Part shown: positions 30,377 to 41,910 of the stretch, piece after piece
How the letters are laid out: every line of letters begins with the position of its first letter
How positions within the stretch are numbered: position 1 is the stretch's first letter
NCBI GenBank assembly: GCA_030248215.1
Contig: JASANG010001403.1
Location: forward strand, 60,605 to 124,604
Origin: Enoplolaimus lenunculus
Lineage: Eukaryota; Nematoda; Enoplea; Enoplida; Thoracostomopsidae
Direction: 5' to 3'
Length of the DNA stretch: 64,000 nt
Notes under the pieces: model-generated
Told to the model about the DNA's origin: nothing
Seen by the model: only the letters and a program-made list of their open reading frames with translations
The model's database searches: none
Position numbers and translations under genes: made by a program

Positions 30377-32850
30377 AGTATAGGTGCGTGAATTGTGAAC
30401 CAGCTAGCACAACATAATACTAGAGTGAGCATTATCTTAAGCATTGTATTATTGCATTTATTGTGTACAACAAGTATTTTATTGGTACAAAAAATACACC
30501 TGAAAAATGACAAAAACACACAAAATGAAACAACAAGAAAGCTAGCCCAACTGTAACCAAACAAGAAAAGAAGCCAAACTAAAACACTAGACCTTGACAC
30601 CAGACTTTCTCCAAAGATGATTGCTAAGTTTTACTCTTGACAACTGTGTCGCCCCCGCAATATGCAAATTATCATGAAAGGTAACCCGGCAGGTTTTAAG
30701 CGCAGCACGCAAATTGCTCGCAAAATTACAGCGAGAGCACACGGCCGCCACAGCCGCCTTGTGGAATATGAAACTCAATTTCTCACTACACCTGGTGAAA
30801 GTTTAACAATTTGGAAATTGAGAAGATTTAAAATACGTAGAAGTATCTTGAAATAATTTTAAACTAAAGTTTAAAATTTTACCATTACTTTTGAATTGAA
30901 GTCAAATCAATTTTAAACTTCCCTGTTTGTTTACATAAACTGACCTTTAAATTGAAAACCAAAAACTATGTCAAAAAGGAAATCTTTTATCGAGTAGTAA
31001 TTCGTTTTTAATTTTCAGGTACAAGTTTAAAAGGTGTTTAAATTTAGTGCAAATAAATGGCAATTTACTAATTGCTTACAAATTTTATACGGCTGTGGGA
31101 AAATGAAAATTGCAACCGGAAATAAACTCAACGTGCAACCGGAAATAAACTTAACGTATGTGGTCTTTTAATGTGACCTCAAAAGAAGCAAAATTGACCC
31201 AAAATTATACTTATTGCAATATTAACAAATAATGATGCAAAACTGCAAATTTCATCAAACAAAACAAGAACCAAAGCACCTCTCAGAGGCAGCCGCACCG
31301 TCGAACAACGATACTTTCAACACTTCTTCATCAGCGTTCTCTCGGATTGTTACCAGTAGTGGACCAAAAGCCATTGCCGCACAACATGGCATTTTGCCAG
31401 CGTTACGTACTTCAGCTGTGGACATCATTATTTCGGCGTACAAAAAATGCATTAGTGAATAGAACCCTCCATATCCCGGACACTGCCAATACAGAAAGAC
31501 GAGCTAAACTCCTGTGGCTCAATCACCCATGCATGCCAGCCTATTTGTCGAAAATTAACCTAAAAACCATTGTTTATATGAATTTTCAGAATAAAGGTTT
31601 TTGTTATGTTACGTTATATTGTAATCGGCTGAGTTGAAACATAACGTACATAAAAATTACAAAATTATTCAGTCAGGCTCATTTTAAGTTTTGACCAAAA
31701 AGGCTTTATATGATTTTATTGCTAAGTATTCGAACTGTTTTCGATACACGACATAAGGATTTTACTACCAATATACGTGAAATCGCCGGCGGATCCGAGG
31801 TACGACCGCAACCAAACCCAGCTTCACAAGAATTCAAACACAAAAAGTGATGTATTAAGATTTAGCACTAAAACGGCGTTAGACTTCTTGCTTGCGAGCG
31901 TTTTCACTATTATATATCAATATTTGGATATGCCGCTGTCATTAATTGCAGGTTTTACACTTTCATGCGCTTGGAATAAAGTGACTAGCTCGATATTTAA
32001 CTATCCCATGTGTTGATGAAAGTTAGAAATTAGGCAAGAAAAAGCGTCTTTTCTTCAGTCTTTAGAATGACGTACTGGATGCCAGAGAGGTTAAACAATT
32101 GTCTTTTAGCGATGTTATACTCGCAGAAGTCTAATTCAGGCTACTTCGCTACAGGTATCCACAGTAAACCAGTATAGATTCCGGACAACCCTATGCTTCT
32201 CCTTAAATTGTTTAGCTAGTCCCAGGATGTTGAGCTGGCTACTTGTTTTTTCTATCAACATTTATAACATTCGCTTACTCGTAGATTTCGCCGACAGCAT
32301 GGAAGTACTGCCGCTGCTAGCCCGGTGACCGATCCAGTGTACAGATTAGTTGTGTTCGCATCACGCAACGCATCCTACGATCTGCTATCGAACTGGTCTC
32401 ACATCCAGGAATAATCTCGGGTGTTTGAGTTGTTCCGTTTTCATATCTGAATCTTGGAGTTCTGATGTTATCCGGCAAATTCTGGAGTTCCATACTAGAG
32501 CGTCTCATTTAATCACAAGCATAACCAGCCGCAGTCCTTGTCAAACGTTAGCACCAAATAAAACACTCCATTCGGCGACATAATCGTGTTGACTAGGTTT
32601 CGGCCAGTCTCGCTGTCCAGCGTGTGTCATCTATCAAATTGTATCTTATTTTATCGTGTATCGCATACGTCCGTTTTGTGCCAAGTTAGCAAGGTAGTTT
32701 GATTGGAAGCTGAATTGGAGTCCGTCGCAGCTTGATGTTGTCATTTCCGAAGCCACACCATCTATTGTGTTTTCGTTTAAATCTCGCTTTCTTCGAAATA
32801 GACCTCGTATGGTTTTCTTGTTGGTTGATTGTTGGCATAAGCGGATAACA
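30377..32850. other. Intergenic stretch with weak exon-like frames
   Basis: Two stretches have more coding-like composition: 30587-30778 (minus, ending NHLWRKSGVKV) and 31232-31462 (plus, ending SAVDIIISAYKKCISE). Neither is recognised. At 31110-31160 a 25-bp word (GCAACCGGAAATAAACTCAA) is duplicated in tandem. 32290-32600 is also coding-like on the minus strand but short and interrupted. Confidence 0.3.
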
Positions 32851-33763
32851 AAAACAAAGAAAACACAAGAAAAGCAACACAAACCAGAACAAAAGCAGAG
32901 AAAAATTTTAATGCTTCAAAATGCAACCGTAAACATTACACAAACTTGCATTTTGACGAGTTTCAGTTTGGAGGCATCGTGTGCCGGACTTGGCGTTTGG
33001 GGGCTCGGGTAGCCAGCAGCAATCGTTTTAGTAGACCAGCAAATACACACGCCCGCTTGTAAAAATCGTATGTCGGCTTCTGTTCTTTACGCACATTCCT
33101 CTTTGAATTAACTACATATATGCCAGCACTTGGGCATACTAGTGTGTTTTATATTTTATGTGTTGTTTTGTACAAACGATAAATTTTTATTACCCACCGT
33201 TTGTAAATCAAAGAAAAACCTTGTATGCCCGTCTTTAAAATTTTACAGGCTTCCCTGGCAAGATTAGCTGGCTACTGTAGTAGAAATGGCAATCGTTATT
33301 TTCGTGTCAATTGTTTTTGCAAATTTTAATTATGACTTAACCGTAAGCTTAGATGTCAGATTTATCATTTGAAATCTATCCACACCTGTGACCGTAATTT
33401 TCGAAACATCATTTGTAACAATTTAGATATTCGGAAACATGAAACGAAATACTGGTTATTTCAAAATCTTTAGACGCTCTAAAAGCATGGAATTTGCAGC
33501 AGAACGCAAATTTTGTCAATGAAATTACGCATAGTAGATTTTAATTGTACATATATTATATTTAAAGTCGTGACATGAACCATCTTATTAACCAAAAATA
33601 TAGCCACCTATATATCAATATACCATACGTGAACTGACAAAATGTATGCGCTGACGTGTTGCCAGCTGAAATGTTTCTGCTGGCCTGTCAAAGCAATTAA
33701 TCAGGTCACCACAATACTCCCCTCCAGACTGAAGGTTACAGTCGATTCGAAAAACGAACGAGT
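32851..33763 (+). repeat. Long direct repeat, copy A
   Basis: About 0.9 kb, roughly 85-90% identical by eye to 34925-35929 in the same orientation. It runs from an A-rich AACAAAGAAAACACAAG start through GTTTGGAGGC...CGTGTGCCGGACTTGG to ACAGTCGATTCG. Family unknown. The pair could be the two ends of one element or two independent insertions. Confidence 0.75.
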
Positions 33764-33870
33764 GGACCACCGTAGCGAGTTATGCAACTCCACGAAATAT
33801 GGGGGATAACGAACGCGTGGACCACCGTAGCGAGTTATGCAACTCCACGAAATATGGGGGATGGGGTAGG
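33764..33870 (+). repeat. Tandem duplication of about 57 bp
   Basis: AACGAACG(A/C)GTGGACCACC then GTAGCGAGTTATGCAACTCC then ACGAAATATGGGGGAT occurs twice in a row at the right edge of direct repeat A; the second copy differs by about one base, so it is recent. Confidence 0.8.
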
Positions 33871-34924
33871 CAGCCTCCATAATCATTCTGTTACTTTTTG
33901 ACTAATGAATTGCGGCGGAAATTATTGCGATCTTTTTGGAGGGAAATAGCACATTATTGGTTTTTACGGTTTTTAAGCGGCTTGGGGAGACTTAAGCGGA
34001 TAGGAAATAGTTGAAAAGTTGTCACGGTACCTTATACGTGGGCCTACGGTGCACCGGCGATACCGGTTGTGAGCAAACGGAGCACATAGCGCATAGCCTT
34101 CGGGCAGTATCAGGGGTTACCGGGGATTCCGGAGAATGTGTTAACGGGGTTTTGGGGTTATATTTGGAGTTATCTGGGGTTAGTCGATTCTAGCAGGGCT
34201 AGTGTCGACCGGATAAGTTATCGTAGTGGACGTGTGGAAAGCACATAAGCAAGGGAACTTTGGGCAAAGTAGTTGGAATAAGTTCGGACTCGATATTTGT
34301 GCTTTACTCGTATAGCTTTATTGCGGAGTTGGGAGGAATAAAAGGGGAAACTGACTGCATTGCTGAACCAAAGCGATATAGAGTCATTGAAAAGCGAACC
34401 TAAGCACGGAGTTAGTGATCTCGAAAGCACGTAGAAATCACGATCTATTTACAGGTCTGCAAACTACCAAACGGAACCCCCTGGTCTAGAGATTATGCAA
34501 TTGTGAAGCTTTGCACAATTTTTATTGCTAAATTTAGTGTTGAGCTGGTCTGGTTGGGGAATATGACTTTGATGCCTACTTTTAAACAGCGCCACAGGCC
34601 AAATTTTTTCGAAAATTGATAGGACAAAACATTACGAGCGAAGCGAGCGAGAAACTATGCGTAAACGTAATTTTTACATCTAATGTGAATTATGATGCAA
34701 GTACTGATTCCAATTGGGGGGTGCGGACCCCATCTCGGTAGGCCCCTGCGAAACCAACAACAAAACTTCGACGAAAATTATAGCGAAAACAACAACAATA
34801 ACAACACAAAAACAAAACAACGAAAACGACCACGAGAAAAACAAAAACAATAACGAAAACACAAAAAACAACAAAAAACGCAACGAAAATACAAAAACAA
34901 CAAAAACGGCAAAGAACACAATAA
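33871..34924. other. Unique stretch between the long direct repeats
   Basis: No supported gene. Contains CATTACGAGCGAAGCGAGCG near 34625, a word recurring elsewhere in the window, and from about 34755 an A/C-rich low-complexity run (AACAAC, AAAACAACGA) leading into repeat B. Confidence 0.4.
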
Positions 34925-35929
34925 CAAAAACAAAGAAAACACAAGAGAAGCAACAAAAACTAGAACAAAAGCAGAAAAAAATTTTAATGCTCCAAAATTT
35001 TACTATAAACGTTACACAAACTTGCATTTTGAGGAGTTTCAGTTTGGAGGCCTCGTGTGCCGGACTTGGTGGAGGGGGGTTCGGGTATCCTGCAGCAACC
35101 TTTTCAGTAGACCAGCAAATGCACACGCCCCGCTTGTCAATGGTATGTCGGCTTCTATCTTTACGCACATTCCTCTTTAAAACACTGCATATATACCAGC
35201 ACTTGGGCATACTAGTGTCTTTTATATTTTATGTGTTTTGTACAAACGACAAAATTTTATTACCCACCGTTTGTAAATCAAAAAAACCTTGTATGCCATC
35301 TTTAAAATTATACAGCCTTCCCTGGCAAGGTGAGCTGGCTAGTGTAGTATAAATAGCAATCGTTAGTTTCGTGTTAACTGTTTATGCAAATTTTAATTAT
35401 GACGTAAGCGTAAGCTTAGATCTTAGATTCATCATTTGAAATCTATCCACACCCGTGACAGTAATTTCCAAAATATCATTTGTAACAATTTAGATATTCG
35501 CGAGCATGAAAACCAAATACCGGTTATTTCAAAATCTTTAGAGGCTCTAAAAGCATGGAATCTGCAGCAGAACGCAAATTTTATCGACGAAATTACGCAT
35601 AGTAGATTTTAATTGTACATATATTATATTTAAAGTTGTGACATGAAAGCATCTTATTAACCAAAAATATAACCACCTATATATCAATATACCATACGTT
35701 TTCAATAATCATTTTCTTCAAATTAGCCAATTAGGAGTTGCCGCCTTAAGGCAACGTATACGTACACGTCGTGAATGTAGACAATCAGCAGCTGACAAAA
35801 TGTTAGTGCTGACGTGTTGCCAGCTGACAAAATGTTTGAGCTAGATTGTCTAAGCAATCATTCAGGTCACCACAATACTCCGTCCAGACTGATGGTTACA
35901 GTCGATTCGGAAAACGAACGCGTCGACTA
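34925..35929 (+). repeat. Long direct repeat, copy B
   Basis: Partner of 32851-33763. It is about 100 bp longer, mainly because of an extra segment near 35700-35815 that contains TTGCCGCCTTAAGGCAA, a palindrome. Ends at the same ACAGTCGATTCG sequence. Confidence 0.75.
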
Positions 35930-36369
35930 TAGCGTGTTTTTCGATTATCGAGAGAAGGGAATGATGGTACGGCAGATGACGTCGGCCACACTTTCGATTA
36001 TGTGGGTAGTTAAGACGAGTGTATATTGGCGTCTAAGAATGCAGGCTTTAAGCGGTCAATGGACACCGTATCGCGCTTGCCCGAGACAAGTAAGACGAAA
36101 TATTTTTCAGATCGCTTTAAGATTCGAAAGGGCCATTATATGGTCCCTGCAGCTTACGATTTCAACTCAGCATATGCACTTGATGATTGCGTGGCGACAG
36201 CTGACACGGTCGGAGACAGTATTACGGCCTCCACGACCTTGTCAGCAAATGTTGCTTGTGCCTCGAGGGTTTGGCATTCTGAGGCAGGAAAGACTACTTG
36301 AACTTGGACGGTAGTTGCTGGATGAACAGCTGCCGCAATATGGATTCGTTTAATAGCGACCTTTCAGCA
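35930..36369 (+). other. Coding-like stretch, unrecognised
   Basis: Higher G+C and frames on the plus strand such as NERVDYSVFFDYREKGMM (35814-36314 frame) and FSDRFKIRKGHYMVPAAYDF (36026-36301 frame). No domain recognised. It follows repeat B directly and may be decayed coding sequence of the element that repeat B belongs to. Confidence 0.3.
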
Positions 36370-36424
36370 CCCACGTAAAGTCTATTTCAAAGAGAGTCAA
36401 TTTGACTCAAAATTTTTGCAGTGA
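36370..36424. mobile_element. Partial fold-back MITE, GAGTCAAATTGACTC family
   Basis: Only one end remains: TCTATTTCAAAGAGAGTCAA followed by TTTGACTC and TTTTTGCAGTG. Same family as 1256, 8125 and 50006. Confidence 0.55.
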
Positions 36425-36454
36425 ATGGATTCTCGGTAAAACATAAGGGGCCCG

Positions 36455-36715
36455 GGAAGACCACACTCAAAATAATATTTCTGATATTTAAGAAAAAATT
36501 TCTTACATTTAAGAAATATAACTAGCAAGGTGCACTTGAAAAGTATTTCTGTTATAATAGAAATGTTTTCAAAAAAGCTTTAAATAAAATCTGAAAACAA
36601 ACGTTTACCAGTTATTTTTAGAAAAATTGTCTCAAATATCAGAAAAAGTTTTCAGACTTGCCACAGAAAATACTTTTCTGAATAAATTCAGAAATACTTT
36701 TTTATGTGCAGACTG
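36455..36715. repeat. AT-rich repeat with TTTCTGA/TCAGAAA words
   Basis: About 260 bp dense in AGAAATA, TTTCTGAATA and their complements, similar in texture to the palindrome at 41911-42397. Probably a diverged relative. The outer inverted ends are imperfect. Confidence 0.4.
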
Positions 36716-36787
36716 GGGCCTAAGTGAATCGTATAAGGGCCTACTGATGAACACGGGGCCTCGCGAAACATTGTCTCAGCACTGCCA

Positions 36788-37015
36788 TATTCCAAAATCA
36801 TAAATTCCACGTGCGACCACATCGAGAAATTCTAAAATCCCACTACCGTAAATCCCAAAATTCCACCTTCGACCATATCCTGAAATCCCAAAGCCTCAAA
36901 CTCTTACGTTCGATTATCATAATCCTACCTTCGACCATATCTCAAAATCCCACAATCCTGCTTTCGACAATATATTCCGAAATTCCAAAATCCCAAAATC
37001 CCTCGTGCTGCCGCA
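36788..37015 (+). repeat. Degenerate tandem repeat AAATCCCA...CTTCGACCATAT
   Basis: About five to six copies of a unit near 35-40 bp built from CAAAATCCCA, CCTTCGACCATATC and related words. Spacing varies between copies. Confidence 0.7.
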
Positions 37016-37655
37016 AATTATTATGATAGGACGGTGGGAATTTGAACGGCAGCGAAGTTAACATGGGTAAACACATTTATTGTGTGGAGTTTTCCCAAAG
37101 GAACCTAATCATGACTATAGGCGTGACTTTATGATTTATTTTAGTGTCAATTGTTATATATATATGAATATCGTTTTTACCAACGGTCGTATTGAGCATC
37201 TTAGTTTTTCTCCTGAAAAATCTAGCTCAACACTGTCTATTTCTATAGCAATTGAACGTATGGCTCAAGCAAAATTGTTTTGTCCTTGGTTTCTTAGAAC
37301 TATACGGATGACAATATTGATTCGTAGCATATAATAATGCATTATACAAGACAATTTAACAATTTTAGACATTTTAATATTTCAAATTTACAAAACTTGG
37401 CATAAAAATTGACTTTGCACGTTTGCAGACGAGCGTAATGACAAAATATGTTCCTGTTTTATCTGTAATAGCAGCAATATTTTATAGGTACGTGCCATCT
37501 ACGCGGCTGTGAATTGTTATTGTTTGGTAAATTGTACGCGTTGTATTTGCAAAAACAAATATTACCATGTAATGTTTACTTGTAAACGTTTTTGTTGGTC
37601 GCGGCTCAAGCAATTTTCTCTAGCAAATTTATGAGATTTGGTCGTTCGTCATTTC
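37016..37655. other. Intergenic stretch
   Basis: No supported gene or repeat. The frame at 37080-37334 (plus) is not recognised. Confidence 0.35.
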
Positions 37656-37853
37656 GGCCCATGTATAGAAAAGGGCCGGAACAGTAGTATAAGCATATTC
37701 CTAAGCCTAAAACCTAAGCCTAATCATATGCCCAAGGATGAGCCTATTCCTAAGCCTAAGCCTAAGCTTAAGCAAAAAAAATAGTCTAAAGCTTAAATTG
37801 ACTTTATTATAGCCCCTTCGGAAAACGATCCGGCCCTGTACTGTACATAGGCC
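37656..37853 (+). mobile_element. Telomere-repeat TIR element (subfamily 3) with 8-bp TSD
   Basis: Ends GGCCCATGTATAGAAAAGGG and ACTGTACATAGGCC; flanks are identical 8-mers GTCATTTC (37648-37655 and 37854-37861). Two CCTAAG blocks, then AAAAAAAATAGTCTAAAGC and the TCCGGCCC right block. Confidence 0.93.
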
Positions 37854-37861
37854 GTCATTTC

Positions 37862-38472
37862 AAAGAAATCGCTAGTTTACGTCAAGTTACATTTGTTATT
37901 CCGCAGCTTCAGTGTTGATTTTGATGCTACGAAAAATGCTGCGATTCTATTTACTGTTCGTATACAGACTTCTACCATTGACTTAAGTCTAGGCTCAGGT
38001 GTTTTGGCTTAGGCTTCATAATCTAAGTGTTTACCTAAGCTTAAGCCGAATCTTAATTTTCACGGTTCTATATGTTTCGGAACCGAAATTTTTTGATTCA
38101 GTCCTTGTTGATGAATAAACGTTTTGAGTTTCAAAAATAAAAGTGTTTACTTTGTTGGACAGGTGGCACTTGCAGTAATTGTTCAAGCATTAGGTATCTA
38201 CAGTCTTTGTGGTTTATGTGGTTGTTCGAACTGGATGACATTTGGTAATAAATATGCAAAACTGCAGTTGGTTTTTGTTCGATTTATTTGGCTCAAAACT
38301 GATGACTGCATTTAAGCTCAAAATATACAGGTATAAAATGGCACGTAACTTACAATACCGGAACTCCGGCACTGAAACAGCGCTCGGCCAGAATTCACTT
38401 GATGGTTGGGTACGATAGTTTACGCGTTTTTCGTCGTACCTTTAGCACAAACTATAAAACTATCGACTTTTG
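37862..38472. other. Intergenic stretch
   Basis: Scattered TTAGGC-like words at 37985-38055 (a decayed array). The frame at 38124-38315 (plus) is hydrophobic and Cys-rich but unrecognised. Nothing else. Confidence 0.35.
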
Positions 38473-38679
38473 GGCCCATGTAAAGATCACGGGCAGAACG
38501 TTTTTCTGTGGGACTGCAATACAGTAAGCTTAAGCTTTAGTCTATTTTTGCCTGGCTTAGGCTTTTAGGCTTATGCTTAGGCTTAGGAATATGCTAATTC
38601 TTATGCTTAGGCTTAGGCTTATGCTTAGGCTTAGAAATATGCATATAATACTGTTCCGCTTCTGTTCTTTACATTGTCC
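38473..38679 (-). mobile_element. Telomere-repeat TIR element (subfamily 2), reverse, with 8-bp TSD
   Basis: Ends GGCCCATGTAAAGATCACGG and TTCTTTACATTGTCC; flanks are identical 8-mers GACTTTTG (38465-38472 and 38680-38687). In this orientation the array reads TTAGGC (about ten units with variants). Confidence 0.93.
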
Positions 38680-38687
38680 GACTTTTG

Positions 38688-39222
38688 ATACAAAGTTCTG
38701 TTGCAATATTAATAAAGTTTAAATTAGGTATCTTTTTAAAGTTATCGCATAAATCGCAACTGACTTGGCATTAATATTACTAGCAAAATTTTCTCAACTA
38801 TTTTCGGGTGGACATCAGATATCTTTTTACAACATTTGCAGCGTTTGGGTTTGCTAAAAGTTCATGAACAAATTAAAAATATAATTAAAATTGCATAACA
38901 TATATTTGCGGAAACGCTATGTGACTGCATAACTATGCATGCATCCTGATTTTTATTTATGATGTTACTTTGCTTGACAGTTTTTAAATTTTGGTCGTTT
39001 GTTTTAATTGCAACAGTCATTCAAGGTTAAATAATTAAAATTCCATCTTCATAAACTACGATTCTGTTGTACAGACAAAGCGGCGCCTTCTTTGACATTT
39101 TATTTACTTGGTGACAGTTTTATAAGCCATGACGTCCGAGGTCCTTTCAACTTTTTTCTATTCTGCTTAAAACCGAAATTTCAGTATAAATGGCGTATAC
39201 TTTGTTCTTAAATAATGTAACT
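38688..39222. other. AT-rich intergenic stretch
   Basis: Nothing recognised. Confidence 0.4.
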
Positions 39223-39230
39223 TGGCAAAC

Positions 39231-39508
39231 GGCCAATGTAAACAACAGGGGCGGAACAGTATTATAGCTTTTATTCCTAAGCTTAAGCCTAAGCCTAAGC
39301 TTAAGCCTAAGCTTAAGCGTAAGCCTAAGCTTAAGCGTCAGCGTACGCCTAAGCTGAAGCGTAAGCGTAAGCCTAAGCGCGTAACAATGAGTTTTTTCCT
39401 AATCCTAAGCCTAAGCCTAAGCCAAGCAAAAAAAATTACTCTAATGATTACGCTTATTCTATTGTAGTGCCACAGAAAAACGTTCCGCCCATGATCTTTA
39501 CAAGGGCC
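39231..39508 (+). mobile_element. Telomere-repeat TIR element (subfamily 2), long array, with 8-bp TSD
   Basis: Ends GGCCAATGTAAACAACAGGG and GATCTTTACAAGGGCC; flanks are identical 8-mers TGGCAAAC (39223-39230 and 39509-39516). At 278 bp the longest copy: about 20 hexamers of CCTAAG/CGTAAG/CTTAAG, which read through as a Lys-Pro-rich frame. Array length therefore varies between copies. Confidence 0.94.
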
Positions 39509-39516
39509 TGGCAAAC

Positions 39517-40440
39517 TTAACCGTGTGTGTTTGATTGAATGTCCCATTTTGCCCTTGATATTTTAACTTTACCAAACTAAACACAGGGCTGCTATGCTTC
39601 CCAATAGAGAATAGAAGCGGTGGTCGAAATCATGAAACCTGGTTTATATTATTAATAGGCCATTATGCTAAAAAACAGCCTCATTTTAGAATCTGGAAGT
39701 AAAGTTTCATCTATAATTAGGTATAAAATGCCATGTTGTGTTTTTTGTATACAACTTTATGTAAAAAAATGATTTCTGACGAAAATTTCTAAGTGTCAAA
39801 CATCGTATTCAGAGCGTTATCTTGGTATAACCACAAGTCGATAATGACTCTTTATAGAAGAGTGTGCAACTGGGCACATTCTGTGTAGAAAAGAATGTAT
39901 CCGGCACGCGTTGCGTTTTTGCCCTACTCCCTTTTGTTTAGAGAAAGTACAACCGTTGCGAACCATGGCACTTCATGTGGTGATACATTTTTTGCCATAC
40001 AGAACCCAAAAAGTTGCACACTCTTGTATCATGCACTCTTGGTATGCTGATTTTATCAAATTTTTGGCTTTTGTCGGCGTTTTGCACTGAATTATCGATA
40101 CAGTATTTAGGTAACATTTTCATACCTACAGCAATTTTTTTAATTTAAATATTTTCAAAACGAAACACAACATTATTAATAGCGAACATTATCGTTAGGT
40201 AACAATTGCTGCACATTGCGCTGTATTTGGCATAAGTTATTCATACCATTAATAATAATTAATTGCTTCTACGCAGTGATGCTTAAAACTCAAGTTTTTA
40301 ACATAATAATTATAAATACTTTTCGTTTTGGGGCAAAGTGTTTCAAAGTTTTGTTTACTGAAATTCGCGTTTTACATTGCGACTGCTCTTAGGTAAAGAA
40401 AAAAAAATGCAACCTCTGGTAAGTACAGTTTGTTTTGATC
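39517..40440. other. AT-rich intergenic stretch
   Basis: No gene or repeat recognised. Confidence 0.4.
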
Positions 40441-40448
40441 CATTATTG

Positions 40449-40663
40449 GGCCAATGTTACTTTAAGAGGCGTAACAGTAGATTAAGCGAATTCCTAAGCC
40501 TAACCCTAATCCTAAGCCTAAGCCTAAGCGTTGCAAAAATATGTTCCTAACCCTAAGCCTAAGTCTAAGCTAAAGCGTAAGCCAAAAATTGTAATGTAGA
40601 ATCTAAACAAGCTCTTTTGTAGTCCCACCAGAAACATCTACGCTCCGTAAAGTAACATGGGTT
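40449..40663 (+). mobile_element. Telomere-repeat TIR element (subfamily 1) with 8-bp TSD
   Basis: Starts GGCCAATGTTACTTTAAG; the right end AGTAACATGGGTT has a two-base change. Flanks are identical 8-mers CATTATTG (40441-40448 and 40664-40671). Two CCTAAG blocks. Confidence 0.92.
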
Positions 40664-40775
40664 CATTATTGGGTGCTGTAATTTGCAAACATTCGGCATT
40701 ATGATACGTATGTATAACTAGCGTTAAACCAAATACAAAAGTAAACATCTCGGGACGCCTTATAGACGTTGTATA

Positions 40776-40992
40776 AGGGTTGCGCTATACTTGATGTCCG
40801 GCGCCGTCCGTCACCGTGAGTCATCCTTACGGCGCCGTTCGTCCCGTGCGTCACCCGTAAGGCGCCGTTCGTCACCATCCGTCACCACACGTTATCGTAC
40901 GTGAGTTATTTGCGTACGATACCGCACGGAACGAACGGCGCCATACGAGTGACGGACGATGCCGCACGTCAAAAAAAGTATAGCGCAACCCT
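40776..40992. mobile_element. Palindromic CCGTC/GACGG element with 17-bp perfect TIRs
   Basis: Complete element: AGGGTTGCGCTATACTT at the left and its exact reverse complement AAGTATAGCGCAACCCT at the right, 217 bp. The inside is GC-rich and largely self-complementary, built from GTCCGTCACCGT, GGCGCCGTTCGTC and GCGTACGATACCGCACGG words. Related to the expanded array at 11884-12175. A TA target site is possible (TA just outside the left end, CCC-TA at the right). No transposase. Confidence 0.85.
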
Positions 40993-41195
40993 AAGGCTTA
41001 TATTTGTATCTGCAGTTTTTATGATGTGATTAAGAATCCGAGCTGGCCAGCTATACGCCGTATCAGCTCAATCATCTCAAAAAATTGGCATCGAGCAAGA
41101 TTCAAAATATACTCATATTTCATGATACTGCTGAGCTACAAAACGACCCTTGTAAAGTTTGTTGAAACGGTATTTGATTTTGTTTTGTATTGTAG
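40993..41195. other. Short intergenic stretch
   Basis: Nothing recognised apart from a splice-acceptor-like TGTATTGTAG at its right edge. Confidence 0.35.
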
Positions 41196-41395
41196 GATTT
41201 TTTGATGCACAAACGTTTTTCAAAATTCAACTTTGGACGGATTTAAATAGAGCACCATGCCATGATTCCCGAAACAAGAACAAAATCTTCAATTTTGGGA
41301 TTGAATTTTTACCACTAAATTGTACGAGCGGTACATCCGTCCATCAGAATTTTTTCACTCCTCAATTTTGCCCAGATATTGTAAAGAGAGTTTAG
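41196..41395 (+). CDS. Candidate terminal exon, unrecognised
   Basis: Preceded by a TGTTTTGTATTGTAG acceptor-like sequence and open to TAG at 41393. Encodes about 65 residues with three Cys (FFDAQTFFKIQLWTDLNR, then NCTSGTSVHQNFF). No family recognised and no upstream exon found. Confidence 0.27.
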
Positions 41396-41910
41396 CACCA
41401 CTATAGATTCATATCTGTATTTGTGTGAAAGTGTATATACTGTAAAATACGTAAAAATTATTTTAAAATGTGACAGTTGCTGAAAAAAAGATAAAATTAG
41501 GCTCAAAAATTTGTTACCAACTTTAATGGGTGAGAAAAAATACTTAAGTGTAAAACTATGTAAATTTCCACATTAGTGAAAAGCTATAATGTTTTTACAT
41601 AAATTCTTATAGCAATTTATAGACTGGTTGTTCAGACGTTATTGTGCAGTAAATTTTCTGCGTTTTAAACGAGCGAACACAGTTCCAGTCACTTGCGTCA
41701 ATCTGAGATGTGAACAGAAATGACTCCGCCAAAGAACGCTGTCAAGATATTCCGGAAACTTATTGGTATTGATGAATTTTATAGCAGCTTTTGTTTAAAG
41801 ATTACGAATGTATTAGGCAGCCAAATTTCTGTGGTTGTTTTATTAAATTTGCATCCGTACAATAATTTAATGTGACAAATGCTACAATAGGCTAATTAGC
41901 AACCTTACAT
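41396..41910. other. AT-rich intergenic stretch
   Basis: Nothing recognised. Confidence 0.4.

Noticed and set aside
32520-32640. A HemK2/N6AMT1-like methyltransferase snippet on the minus strand (MSPNGVFYLVL)
   Set aside because: Only about ten residues resemble the family C-terminal region. The frame is short and stops on both sides, so it is more likely chance.
34680-35210. Val/Phe-rich frame on the minus strand and its Asn/Lys/Thr-rich counterpart on the plus strand
   Set aside because: Both read through the A/C-rich low-complexity run entering direct repeat B.
39222-39467. Lys-Pro or Leu-Ser repeat proteins in telomere arrays (also 44555-44752, 57551-57640)
   Set aside because: CCTAAG repeats read as PKPK or LSLS in two of the three frames. 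These are translations of the repeat.
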